Under the pieces are notes generated by a model. It worked only from the letters and a program-made list of their open reading frames with translations. It had not been told where the DNA came from and did not search any database. DNA of 64,000 bases from Paenibacillus lignilyticus (lineage in GTDB: Bacteria > Bacillota > Bacilli > Paenibacillales > Paenibacillaceae): the NCBI RefSeq assembly GCF_017942085.1, contig NZ_JAGKSP010000017.1, positions 58,230-122,229 of the forward strand, given 5' to 3'. The position numbers and the translations under genes were made by a program. Within the stretch, counting starts at the first letter, position 1, and each line of letters starts with the position of its first letter. Positions 1 to 7,913 of this stretch are shown in pieces.

Positions 1-81
1 GAACAAGGTAGTCATTTTCCCTATTATACCTTGAGAGGAAATAGCTTCATAGATCAGGATAGCGTTTCAGTTCGATAAAGC

Positions 82-321
82 CTAGGAGTTTGTTTGCATT
101 TGCAATACTTGCACACGATGAATGTAGTAATGTTTGGAGCAGTATCCTTTACTGATCGACGACTTCTGGCATTTCACCCACTTGCACAGGGTTGGCTCCG
201 CGGATTGACGGACCTTGGTCACGACCGGATCTCCGTGTCTGCGCCAGCGCTGATGATGCATGGAGCACATGTTCTTCGCCTTCACCGGTTTGTCACATTC
301 ATTAACGGTACAATTCTGCAT
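82..321 (-). CDS. Small tandem zinc-finger-like protein
   Basis: A 79-residue basic protein of unknown role, probably nucleic-acid binding. It is a duplication of one module: C4-x4-C9-x9-C19-x2-H22 and C46-x4-C51-x9-C61-x2-H64, with identical spacing in both halves, as expected for two zinc sites. The first module is followed by RWRRHGDP, a motif I associate with small phage and actinobacterial zinc-finger or HNH-linked proteins (recollection, unchecked). The ATG at 321 has GAGAGGG nine bases upstream, which supports a real gene. It stands alone on its strand in AT-rich flanks, so it may be an acquired orphan. Confidence 0.6.
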   Translation of the reverse strand: MQNCTVNECDKPVKAKNMCSMHHQRWRRHGDPVVTKVRQSAEPTLCKWVKCQKSSISKGYCSKHYYIHRVQVLQMQTNS

Positions 322-517
322 TCGAATTCGCCCTCTCGATGTAAATACAATGATGCAAGTCTATGTATTATTATGAGTGAAAATGCTTCATTTGGAAAGT
401 TCCCGAATTTGCATTTTTGTTGATATTTGTAGCATTGCAAGATCTGCATGGATGATATAAGGTAGACCGAATAATAAAAATATTCATAAATAATCATAAT
501 AACTTATAAATAATCAG
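322..517. other. AT-rich intergenic spacer
   Basis: No convincing gene. The stretch is markedly AT-rich compared with the flanking genes and must hold the promoter of the small zinc-finger gene on the minus strand. Short ORFs here have no ribosome binding site or family signal. Confidence 0.5.
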
Positions 518-546
518 TTGATAATTCAGTTTTCCACTCTTATACT
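518..546 (+). promoter_or_regulatory. Sigma-A type promoter of the PAS-HTH gene
   Basis: TTGATA at 518-523 and TATACT at 541-546 are separated by exactly 17 bases, a near-consensus vegetative promoter. The transcript would start near 553 and have a leader of about 80 bases before the GTG start at 635. Confidence 0.6.
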
Positions 547-634
547 GTTCTATAAACGACGAATGGATTGCGTTTACATTCGATAGATTGTAGATGCACT
601 CAACAGCCAAAGCCGATTGCGAGGGATAGCCAAA

Positions 635-1516
635 GTGACACTATTGACCGCTATATTTCATACCATACGAACGCCATTAGCTGTTGTCGTAGGACGGGGT
701 GACGACATACGGTTTAACAGAGCAAACAAGGCCTTCTCCAATCTTGTAGGCTGCTCTGAAGCAGAACTGGCGGGCTTGCCGCCAAGCAGACTGTTTTCGG
801 CTTGGAACAATAACAATCTGCTCACCTCCATTAGTTCTGAAACGGTACTGTTAGATCGGCCGAAGCCCGATGAGCCGCAGCGTCTGCTCCTCACCTGGGA
901 AGCCGTTAAGGATACGGAAGAACCGGCTTACCTGCTCACAGCCGAAGATATTACGGCCAAGACCTGGATCGACACGATGAGCAGCTCGAAGAAAGTCATG
1001 TTCTCCGGCATATTAAACGATCGTTATGTCATAGAGCGCTATTATCAGCATGATTCTGCGCCGCTGTATGGCCGCCTCTTCCGCATCGAACAAGAATCTC
1101 TGCATGAATTCTTCAATAACCATGATCGCGACCGTCTCTTCTACGCACTGGAGCAAGCAGCTCTTCACAATCGGATGGACCGCATTGTCGTACAAACCAA
1201 GCTGGCCGCCAACACCGCCCAGCTGGAGCTGCATATCACCTTCCGTCCCTTCTATAGCGGCGATGGTGTACTGAAGCACTTCGGTTTTATTGTGACGGAT
1301 GTCCAAACGATTTCGGAGGCTATCGACCCTTCTGTTACGTTAAAAGTGCTGATGGCGCGCAGTTATATGTCGGCTCAGCAGCTATCCATTGAAACCGGAA
1401 TATCGCTGCAAACGATTTCGAAGCTTCGCAATGGCAAGATCGGCAAGCCGCAGCGGCAAACCGCGATGCTCATTGCATCCAAGCTGAACGTGACGCCGCA
1501 AGATATATGGCCTTAA
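635..1516 (+). CDS. PAS-domain protein with C-terminal XRE-like HTH
   Basis: Predicted cytoplasmic sensor-regulator. The N-terminal third reads as a PAS fold (short hydrophobic strand, FNRANKAF, then a helix), a second PAS-like segment follows around residues 120-220, and the last 55 residues form a Cro/XRE-type HTH (SAQQLSIETGISLQTISKLR), ending in the usual TPQDIWP-like tail. The longest frame starts at TTG 617, but GTG 635 has GAGGG nine bases upstream and is preferred. An intrinsic terminator follows the stop. Ligand and targets are unknown; a DNA-binding domain at the C-terminus of a PAS protein suggests direct signal-to-DNA coupling without a kinase. Confidence 0.7.
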   Translation: MTLLTAIFHTIRTPLAVVVGRGDDIRFNRANKAFSNLVGCSEAELAGLPPSRLFSAWNNNNLLTSISSETVLLDRPKPDEPQRLLLTWEAVKDTEEPAYLLTAEDITAKTWIDTMSSSKKVMFSGILNDRYVIERYYQHDSAPLYGRLFRIEQESLHEFFNNHDRDRLFYALEQAALHNRMDRIVVQTKLAANTAQLELHITFRPFYSGDGVLKHFGFIVTDVQTISEAIDPSVTLKVLMARSYMSAQQLSIETGISLQTISKLRNGKIGKPQRQTAMLIASKLNVTPQDIWP

Positions 1517-1521
1517 TACCC

Positions 1522-1552
1522 AAAAGCGGAGATCCATGGGATCTCCGCTTTT
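1522..1552 (+). terminator. Intrinsic terminator after the PAS-HTH gene
   Basis: Inverted repeat AAAGCGGAGATCC / GGATCTCCGCTTT around a tight loop, five bases after the stop. The GGAGATCC core is the same as in the opposing terminator at 1620-1649, so both flanks of this convergent spacer use related hairpins. Confidence 0.8.
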
Positions 1553-1619
1553 CTGCGTATTTTGTCGCTTTCCAACTCTAACGGTTGTGACACAGCCGGA
1601 GACTTTCACGGGCAGCCTG

Positions 1620-1649
1620 AAAAAGGAGATCCCGTTTAAGGATCTCCTC
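1620..1649 (-). terminator. Intrinsic terminator of the HD-GYP gene
   Basis: Stem GGAGATCC (1625-1632) / GGATCTCC (1640-1647) with a run of five A on the plus strand at 1620-1624, i.e. a U-tract for minus-strand transcription, just beyond the HD-GYP stop. Confidence 0.8.
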
Positions 1650-1654
1650 TTATC

Positions 1655-3106
1655 TCATAATTGTGCCGCTTTATGTACGAGCTTCAAGCTGCGGCTGTTT
1701 GCCGCGATCTCTTCGAAAAATTTCGCATCCGCAGCAGCCAGACGCCGCCATGCTTTGACACAGGCCGGATCGAAGTGAGCTCCGCTGCCTTGGATAATAA
1801 TGTTCATCGCTTCCTCATGCGTCATTGCCTGGCGGTAAGAGCGTGAAGAAGTCAGCGCATCATAAACGTCCGCGATCGCAGTAATACGTGCCAGCAGCGG
1901 GATGTTCTCGCCGCTCAGCCGATCCGGATATCCGGTTCCATCCCATTTCTCATGGTGAGAACGGATGACCGACAGCTCGTCTTTCAGAAACCCGAGCCGC
2001 TTGCACATATCATAACCGGAAACCGGATGCCGTTCGATAACAAGACGCTCCTCCGGCGTAAGCTTCCCTGCTTTGTTCAAGACGGCATCCGGCACTCTCA
2101 GTTTCCCTACGTCATGCACCACGCCGCCTTGCGCAATAGCACGCAGCTGATGCTTATTGAGATCCATCTCCTCGCCAAGCCGGAGCGCATACAACGCTAC
2201 GCGATTATTATGACCGGCCGTATAGGCATCGCGCGCCTCCGTTGCCATAATAAGCGCTTGAACGCTTGGCGTCTTGCATGCTTCCAGCCAAGCGCGCGGA
2301 TCGGATTGAAACAATACCTTCAGCGAATTGCTGAAGGAGCCTTGCGAGAAATACTGGCGCAGCAGTCCAACCAGCATGATGACCATAGAGAATAATAGCA
2401 ATACATGATAGAGCCACCAGCTCAGTTTCCAAGACGTGCCCATAACAATGATATATTGTGCCGCGATAATGAGCCCGACACTATAGACAATGGCGCGCTG
2501 CAGCGGGAATCCCGCATTTCTGTACGATTGCCAATACCGATACATCGTCCACACGCAAGTTATACAAGTAATCGACGAGGCGATCCATTTGTATGGATCT
2601 AAATTAAGCGGAATATCATCTATGAGATGCGGCTGTTGCAGCGCCAGTAAGAAAATAAAACCAAGCAGCATCAGCCACGCCGGAATGAGCCACATTCGTA
2701 TTTTGGAGAGCTGTCTAATAATAAATCGATCGGTGGATACGGATGACAAGAACAGCCACACGGAGGTAATCAATACGCTAAGCTGCGCTAACACACTCGG
2801 CAAATGCCCGGCATGAATGATGAATCCCGGCGTGGTCAGCCCATGTAAGACGAATATACCGGCCAGCGATACATACGCAAGCGACATGAACCCTACTTTG
2901 ATATTCCGCAGACGATGTCCGGCAATACCAACCGCAATCGCGGCCACTATGGCCAGCGCAGCCACAAGCGTTACAATTTGAAAATGCCCCTCAGGCGCCT
3001 CGACGGAAATATCCAGCGTTTTCGAAGAGCGCAGCCCTTCAAAAAATAAAATCGGCAGGAGGGCGCCCAGAATCGGTCCGATGGCGGATTTTTCTTTCAT
3101 CTGCAT
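1655..3106 (-). CDS. Membrane HD-GYP domain phosphodiesterase
   Basis: Probable cyclic-di-GMP phosphodiesterase. The N-terminal half (to about residue 270) has around eight hydrophobic membrane segments and no recognisable named sensor; the C-terminal 180 residues are an HD-GYP domain: GGVVHDVGKLRVPD holds the HD pair, then HPVSGYDM, and HHEKWDGTGYPDRLSGENIP with the GYP signature, followed by ARITAIADVYDALTS. No GGDEF or EAL is present. ATG 3106 has AAGGAGC about ten bases upstream. It follows the multicopper oxidase gene on the opposite side of a 45-base gap and is last on its strand before a terminator; input signal unknown. Confidence 0.88.
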   Translation of the reverse strand: MQMKEKSAIGPILGALLPILFFEGLRSSKTLDISVEAPEGHFQIVTLVAALAIVAAIAVGIAGHRLRNIKVGFMSLAYVSLAGIFVLHGLTTPGFIIHAGHLPSVLAQLSVLITSVWLFLSSVSTDRFIIRQLSKIRMWLIPAWLMLLGFIFLLALQQPHLIDDIPLNLDPYKWIASSITCITCVWTMYRYWQSYRNAGFPLQRAIVYSVGLIIAAQYIIVMGTSWKLSWWLYHVLLLFSMVIMLVGLLRQYFSQGSFSNSLKVLFQSDPRAWLEACKTPSVQALIMATEARDAYTAGHNNRVALYALRLGEEMDLNKHQLRAIAQGGVVHDVGKLRVPDAVLNKAGKLTPEERLVIERHPVSGYDMCKRLGFLKDELSVIRSHHEKWDGTGYPDRLSGENIPLLARITAIADVYDALTSSRSYRQAMTHEEAMNIIIQGSGAHFDPACVKAWRRLAAADAKFFEEIAANSRSLKLVHKAAQL

Positions 3107-3151
3107 GGGTTTAAGCTCCTTCTCTTAGTTCTGCCTCTCAAGGTACGCAAA

Positions 3152-4042
3152 TCAGTCGCCGACTTGAATGGTCGTAAACATCCCGCCGGCCGGCAGCGTA
3201 AAATTATTCGAGGTATGATGCGGGATATGGCAATGAAACGGCCAGCGGCCCGGATTCCATGCACCGAACTGAATATCTCGCGTCTCGCCCGGCGCAACGA
3301 ATACCGTGTTTTTGCGAAGTCGGTTCCACGGCGGTACTTCATTACCGTCATAAGCGGTCTCCAGCATCTGCACGCCATGAAGATGCATGGGATGCCCTTG
3401 CATCCCCAAATTAGCCAGTCGAATCCGGACACAGTCCCCCAATCGCACATGAAGCGGAGAAGTATTCGGAAAGCAGCGTCCATTCATCGTAAAGAAATTA
3501 AATGCGTCCGACATTGGATCGACGGCATAGCTACCCGGCTGAAGCTCCCCTTTGGGAAGGCCGTCCAAATGAAACTCCTGAAGCATATAGGCAAAGTCTC
3601 TGGTGACTTGCTTCTCCTGTCGATTTCGAATGATGAACAGCCCGCCAAGTCCCATCATTTCTTGCCGTATGGATTCATAATGGCTGTGATACATATGGGT
3701 GCCGGGCGGATTAACAATCCGAAACCGGTAATCTAATCCGAATCCCGGCTGTATGAGCGGCGATGGCTCGAACGGCGGTACGCCATCCATCGTGTTCGGC
3801 ACGTCAAGCCCATGCCAATGAACACTCGTCGGCTCCGGCAAGTTGTTAATGACCCGAATTTGTACGAAATCTCCCGGCTCCACGACGATGGTCGGCCCCG
3901 GAATAGACCCGTTATATCCATAACCTTGCATAAATACTCCTGGCAGAAGCTCCTGCTGAACCACACCGGCGAACAATTCAAAGCACTTCACCCCACCAAT
4001 TACGCGATAGGGCAGCAGCGGCAAATCCGGCGATTCTACCAT
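3152..4042 (-). CDS. Two-domain multicopper oxidase
   Basis: Laccase-type oxidase that would oxidise phenolics or metal ions and reduce O2 to water. All four copper-binding segments are visible: SVHWHGLD (about residue 80), GTHMYHSHYE (about 120), GHPMHLHGVQ (about 220) and WPFHCHIPHH (about 275). At 296 residues it has two cupredoxin domains rather than the three of spore-coat CotA. No signal peptide or Tat motif is visible, so location is unclear; a spore or cytoplasmic role is possible. ATG 4042 is preceded by GGGGAG six bases upstream. Substrate cannot be read from sequence. Confidence 0.85.
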   Translation of the reverse strand: MVESPDLPLLPYRVIGGVKCFELFAGVVQQELLPGVFMQGYGYNGSIPGPTIVVEPGDFVQIRVINNLPEPTSVHWHGLDVPNTMDGVPPFEPSPLIQPGFGLDYRFRIVNPPGTHMYHSHYESIRQEMMGLGGLFIIRNRQEKQVTRDFAYMLQEFHLDGLPKGELQPGSYAVDPMSDAFNFFTMNGRCFPNTSPLHVRLGDCVRIRLANLGMQGHPMHLHGVQMLETAYDGNEVPPWNRLRKNTVFVAPGETRDIQFGAWNPGRWPFHCHIPHHTSNNFTLPAGGMFTTIQVGD

Positions 4043-4182
4043 TCACATCTCCCCCTGTTCATAAACAACGAAGTTTATGCTGGGAAGCACTAGGATATGA
4101 CTTCTGCCTAATAGGTCTATTATCCTTCTTTCAGAATATCGGTTTTTCGACAATAAAACTGTAATTCCGCGGAAACAAAAAA

Positions 4183-4223
4183 AATAGGGTCCCGCTTGCT
4201 CAAATAAGCAAATGGAACCCTAT
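4183..4223 (-). terminator. Terminator of the PadR/DUF1700/DUF4097 operon
   Basis: AATAGGGT...ACCCTATT stem with an inner GCTTGCT/AAGCA pairing; the plus-strand A-run at 4176-4184 gives the U-tract for minus-strand transcription. Confidence 0.75.
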
Positions 4224-4230
4224 TACATGT

Positions 4231-5184
4231 TTACTTAGCGCCAACCGTTAAATCGCCGGATCCTGTATGAATATGCAGCGGAATGGATCCACTGCCGAAG
4301 AGGAGCACGTCGCGATCATCCTTGTCCGTCGATTGCTCTCCACCATCCCATTCATTGTCGAGGTCGCCCGAGCCGTGACTGAACGTAATGCGCGCCGATG
4401 CCGGCTGTTCGTCGGTCAGGATGGATACGTCACCGCTGCCGGTCTCCAGCTCGGCAGGCTGTTCGAGTGCTTTCAGAATCAAGTCGATATCACCGCTGTT
4501 TGTTTCGATCTGAAGCTCTGCGACGGCATCTTCTAACTCGACATCCCCGCTGCCGACATCAACCGTAATCTTCTTCGCCTTTACGCCTTCCGTAGATACA
4601 TTGCCTGAGCCTGCATCCACGGCGATGAGATCCGCTGCCGTAACATCAGCAAAACTCATGTTGCCGCTGCTGATCTCAGCTTCTATGGATTGCGAATTCA
4701 GCTTCTTGAGCGTCATATCCCCTGAACCCGAATGAAGATCAATATGATCCGCATTCAGCTGCGCAATATCAATGTCACCGCTGCCCGCATCAAGCATCAG
4801 TTTCCGATACTGCTGCTCCGGCAGCTCCAGCCGCAGATCCAAATTGCGAATGTTGATGCCAATTGCAAAGCCGACTCCGTCCTCCACGGATACCCGAAGG
4901 ACATTCCCCTCTTTCTCAAGCTGCAGCTTCAGTTTATCCCGGTATTTCTTGCTGGCACGGCCTGTGAGCTCTGCTTTCACTTCATTACTCGAGCTCGGAA
5001 CGACAGTCAGATCCAAGCTGCCGGTATGAATCTCCACCTCTTCAATGCCATCTCCGGCTACTGTCTGCTCTTGGGCTACCTTCTCCGTTCCGAAGGAGAG
5101 CGCTCCGTCTTTACGGAACGTGCCGAAGGCGCCGATCAAACCGACCACGAGCAGTATCAACGCGACAACGATCCAATTTCTCAT
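4231..5184 (-). CDS. DUF4097 family beta-repeat protein, membrane anchored
   Basis: One N-terminal membrane anchor (residues 4-24, IVVALILLVVGLIGAF) is followed by an extracytoplasmic domain of repeated short beta units with the pattern GSGD-[IV] (GSGDIDIAQL, GSGDMTLKKL, GSGNVSTEG, GSGDVELED, TNSGDIDLIL, TGSGDVSILT), the hallmark of the DUF4097/DUF2807 adhesin-like fold. Biochemical role unknown; such proteins commonly travel with a PadR regulator and a DUF1700 partner as an envelope-stress module. Its start overlaps the DUF1700 stop by four bases (ATGA), indicating translational coupling. Confidence 0.85.
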   Translation of the reverse strand: MRNWIVVALILLVVGLIGAFGTFRKDGALSFGTEKVAQEQTVAGDGIEEVEIHTGSLDLTVVPSSSNEVKAELTGRASKKYRDKLKLQLEKEGNVLRVSVEDGVGFAIGINIRNLDLRLELPEQQYRKLMLDAGSGDIDIAQLNADHIDLHSGSGDMTLKKLNSQSIEAEISSGNMSFADVTAADLIAVDAGSGNVSTEGVKAKKITVDVGSGDVELEDAVAELQIETNSGDIDLILKALEQPAELETGSGDVSILTDEQPASARITFSHGSGDLDNEWDGGEQSTDKDDRDVLLFGSGSIPLHIHTGSGDLTVGAK

Positions 5185-5738
5185 CCTTTTTTCACCCTTA
5201 TCACTCTGGAATTAAATTTCAAGTAACTTAAAGTCATCTTGGCAAAAGCCCGCGTCAACCAGTGCGCGCCTGCGCCGATCAGCATTCCGAGCGCAATCAG
5301 CACCATGGAGAGGAAGGTTCCTTGCAGAAGCGTGATTCCGCCGCCAAATGCGCCTTCATAGATCGCCATAACCGAGGAGAGCCCGATGCCAATGGCCGTC
5401 GCCCATATCGCCACAAGCACACCGAGCAGCGCGACATAAGGTCCCAGCACGAAAACGAGATTGAAGAAACCTAAGCTGACCGCAGCGAGTACCGCCCGTG
5501 ATACGAGCGTGATGCTTCCGCTCTTATTCGACGCTTGATCGACGCGATAATTGAGCATCAGCTCCTTCGCAATCAGCCGCGGGTCGCCAAGCTCATTGGC
5601 AGCTTCCACTTCCGAACGTCCATGCTCGGCTGCCATGCGAAAATGCTCTTCATAATCGTACATCCATTCCCTGCGAAGCGGCTCCGGTACGGGAGAAAGC
5701 AGCTCCCACAGCTGTCCCAAATACTGCTCTCTGATCAT
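5181..5738 (-). CDS. DUF1700/HAAS-domain membrane protein
   Basis: The first 80 residues are a cytosolic helical domain (EPLRREWMYDYEEHFRMA, then GDPRLIAKELMLNY) typical of DUF1700/HAAS proteins, followed by three or four membrane helices between about 78 and 165 and a basic tail. Sits between padR and the DUF4097 gene with four-base overlaps on both sides, so the three are certainly co-transcribed. By analogy the HAAS protein may anchor or modulate the DUF4097 partner; that is inference. Confidence 0.83.
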   Translation of the reverse strand: MIREQYLGQLWELLSPVPEPLRREWMYDYEEHFRMAAEHGRSEVEAANELGDPRLIAKELMLNYRVDQASNKSGSITLVSRAVLAAVSLGFFNLVFVLGPYVALLGVLVAIWATAIGIGLSSVMAIYEGAFGGGITLLQGTFLSMVLIALGMLIGAGAHWLTRAFAKMTLSYLKFNSRVIRVKKG

Positions 5739-6061
5739 CGTTCGACACCTTCCTTAATCAATTCATCGACTGCGACGGAGAATGTCCGCCATTCACTGAT
5801 TAGTCCCATGAGATGCGTATGCCCTTTGGGCGTGAGCTTGTAATATTTTCGCGGCGGTCCTTCTGTTGATTCTTTGAGATAGGTTGAAAAATAACCCTCC
5901 TGCGTCAAGCGGCTGAGCAGCGGATACACACTGCCGACGGCGACCTCGAACTTCGCGGACATGGTGACCGCCAGCTCGTACCCATATCGGTCCTCCCAAG
6001 CAGTTAACGCAAGAACGCACAAATCGAGTACGCCTTTCTTAAACTGTACATTCATAGTCAA
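5735..6061 (-). CDS. PadR family transcriptional regulator
   Basis: A 108-residue winged-helix repressor: QFKKGVLDLCVLALTAWEDRYGYEL is split across the recognition region and VGSVYPLLSRLTQEGYF plus GPPRKYYKLTPKGHTHL form the classic PadR wing. It leads the operon with DUF1700 and DUF4097 genes. Two 19-base near-palindromes at 6069-6087 and 6132-6150, just upstream of its start, are candidate autoregulatory operators. Confidence 0.9.
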   Translation of the reverse strand: MTMNVQFKKGVLDLCVLALTAWEDRYGYELAVTMSAKFEVAVGSVYPLLSRLTQEGYFSTYLKESTEGPPRKYYKLTPKGHTHLMGLISEWRTFSVAVDELIKEGVER

Positions 6062-6068
6062 CGCCCCT

Positions 6069-6150
6069 ATACCATATCGTTAAGTATTCATCATTGTAGA
6101 ATAGCTGGTCGAAAAAAAAGTCCCTGCTGCTATAGTATATCGCTCACTAT
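6069..6150. promoter_or_regulatory. Two candidate PadR operators
   Basis: ATACCATATCGTTAAGTAT (6069-6087) and ATAGTATATCGCTCACTAT (6132-6150) share ATA-ss-ATATCG-n5-TAT and each begins and ends with an inverted ATA(C/G)...(G/C)TAT. Their centres are 63 bases apart, about six helical turns. The layout fits PadR dimers binding palindromes with ATAC-like arms; binding is inferred. Confidence 0.5.
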
Positions 6151-6274
6151 TCATTTATGCAATATAGCGTTGGAAAAATAGTTGTTCGCCCTTAGGAACC
6201 GTCGCCGGGTTTTTGTCCACTGCCGCAATATGGTATGCTTGTTCGCATATAACCATACTTGGGAGGCTTCCGAC

Positions 6275-7153
6275 ATGAGTCAGAATCGCTATGAAGTGAA
6301 ATCACATCACGATGAAACATATAGGCTATATACATTAACGGATTCCGTTACGAATTCTTCGGTTACGATCTGTCCGGAGCGAGGTGCCATTGCAACCAGC
6401 TGCATTCTTGGCGGTGAGGAGCTGTTCTATCTCGATAAAGCGACCTACCTGGATCCGGAGGCGAATATCCGCGGCGGTAATCCGATTCTTTTCCCCATTT
6501 GCGGCCAACTGCCCGGTGGGCAATATGAATGGAACGGCACGTTGTATTCGATGCGAAATCACGGTGTCGCGCGCAACCGCGCTTGGGAAGTTGTTGCCGA
6601 CTCCGATGCCGGAGAAGCCGCTGTAACGGTACGTTTACGCAGCAGCGAAGGTACGCTGGCCGAGTATCCATGGCAGTTCGAGCTGTTGTTTACCTATGCG
6701 CTTGTTGAAGGCGAGCTGCAAATCCGCCAGACGTACAGCAACCTGTCGGACTCCGCGATGCCGTTCTATGCGGGATTCCACCCGTACTTCCGCTCCGAAT
6801 CGAAGGACTTGGTGTATGGAACAGATGCGACGCGTTATTTGGATTATAACGACAATGAGGTTAAATCCATCGACGGCGCGATCTCACTTGATGGCTTGAA
6901 AGAATCCGTCGCTTTGCTTGATGCTGCTGCGCGTTCCATTACGTTCCCCGGCCCCGATGGCCGTGGAACCGTTGCATTGTCTTACAGCGATGCGTTCAAG
7001 TACGTGGTGCTGTGGCAAGTGAACGGATCCCCGTTCGTCTGCGTCGAACCATGGATGGCGCTGAACGGCGAGCTGGTCAGCAGGGACGAGCTCCCGATGC
7101 TGGAGGCCGGCGGGAAGATGGAGCTGCTGCTGAAGATCGGCTACAGCGGGTAA
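6275..7153 (+). CDS. Aldose 1-epimerase (LacX/GalM-like) family protein
   Basis: Probable sugar mutarotase or hexose-6-phosphate 1-epimerase of the LacX-like subgroup: GGNPILFPICGQLPGGQYEW and MRNHGVARNRAW (catalytic His region), FYAGFHPYFRS (second His), and a C-terminal glutamate segment PFVCVEPWMALNG. The longer frame from 6182 is rejected because ATG 6275 has GGGAGG eight bases upstream. 292 residues is the usual length. Monocistronic, ending in a very strong terminator. Confidence 0.85.
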   Translation: MSQNRYEVKSHHDETYRLYTLTDSVTNSSVTICPERGAIATSCILGGEELFYLDKATYLDPEANIRGGNPILFPICGQLPGGQYEWNGTLYSMRNHGVARNRAWEVVADSDAGEAAVTVRLRSSEGTLAEYPWQFELLFTYALVEGELQIRQTYSNLSDSAMPFYAGFHPYFRSESKDLVYGTDATRYLDYNDNEVKSIDGAISLDGLKESVALLDAAARSITFPGPDGRGTVALSYSDAFKYVVLWQVNGSPFVCVEPWMALNGELVSRDELPMLEAGGKMELLLKIGYSG

Positions 7154-7167
7154 GGATCGGCATGTGC

Positions 7168-7208
7168 GAAGAAGGGCCAAACATCCGTAGGATGTTTGGC
7201 CCTTCTTC
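7168..7208 (+). terminator. Strong terminator after the epimerase gene
   Basis: Perfect 19-base inverted repeat, 7168-7186 and 7190-7208, with a three-base loop. No long U-tract follows, so it may also act as a transcript stabiliser. Confidence 0.75.
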
Positions 7209-7256
7209 ATAGTGGCTAGCCGGCTGATTTGGCTCGCCCCGTGCTGCCGGGCTAAA

Positions 7257-7404
7257 GAGCGTTACTAATGACCTCTCTTTAGCTAATATCCACTATTTGC
7301 GGCGTATGAGCGGTAACTCGTACCTCTCGCATGAGAAGTAACTCGTACCTCTCTTTAGCCGATATCCACCATCTGTGGCGCATGAGCGGTAACTCGTACC
7401 TCTC
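7257..7404. repeat. 51-base-spaced repeat array, family A
   Basis: Four copies of a 21-base element, consensus GAGCGGTAACTCGTACCTCTC, at 7257, 7308, 7333 and 7384 (steps 51, 25, 51). Pairs of units form a 76-base direct repeat that also repeats the linker TTTAGC-n2-ATATCCAC. The core GGTA...TACC is self-complementary, and the first copy sits in a longer stem GCTAAAGAG/CTCTTTAGC (7251-7282). The reverse complement matches the array at 41940-42170. Confidence 0.8.
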
Positions 7405-7548
7405 ATACCCACCCAATGTTACTCCACGGGCCGCTCTCAACTAACTTAGCTGTTCCTACTTCATCCGTCGTTCTCCCGCCATTGTGCTGCTATGGAATAC
7501 TACTCTCCGTGCAGGCTTCTGTACGTAAATTTGCAGCCTCAGTTTCCG

Positions 7549-7680
7549 TGTAGACCTCTAGGTGTGCTTTTTGCACGAAATTCACTATTTCGGCTTCTAT
7601 GTAGACCTCTGGACGAGCTTCTAGCACGGAATTCAATGCCTCAGCCTCCATGTAGACCTCCTGATGGGCTTTTTGTAATT
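7549..7680. repeat. 51-base tandem repeat, family B
   Basis: TGTAGACCTC recurs at 7549, 7600 and 7651, exactly 51 bases apart, each followed by a GCTT-rich segment (GTGCTTTTTGCAC in the first copy is a small hairpin) and, in the first two, a TTCA segment. A degenerate relative lies just upstream near 7510. No gene is supported here. Confidence 0.75.
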
Positions 7681-7717
7681 ATTAGCTACTCTAAACTCAC
7701 CATTCCCCACACCATGT

Positions 7718-7850
7718 GTTGCTCAGGGAGCTACTCTTTCTCTAAACTCACCATTTCCCCGCCAATGAGTTGCCTTCAGAGCTACTCTTTCTCTAAACTC
7801 ACCATTTCCCCGCTCATGTGTTGCCCTGAGAGCCACTCTTTACTAATTAG
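7718..7850. repeat. 51-base tandem repeat, family C, copy 1
   Basis: GTTGC units at 7718, 7769 and 7820 (step 51) in the pattern GTTGCTCAGGGAGCTACTCTT followed by a CTAAACTCACCATTTCCCC linker. The same family with seven units is at 63253-63600. The array runs almost to the stop codon of the methyltransferase gene at 7914. Confidence 0.8.
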
Positions 7851-7913
7851 CGTTAGCTCCTGCCACTCTAATAGTTACTCCGACAACCGCCCCTACATTG
7901 TAACCCGCCCGAG

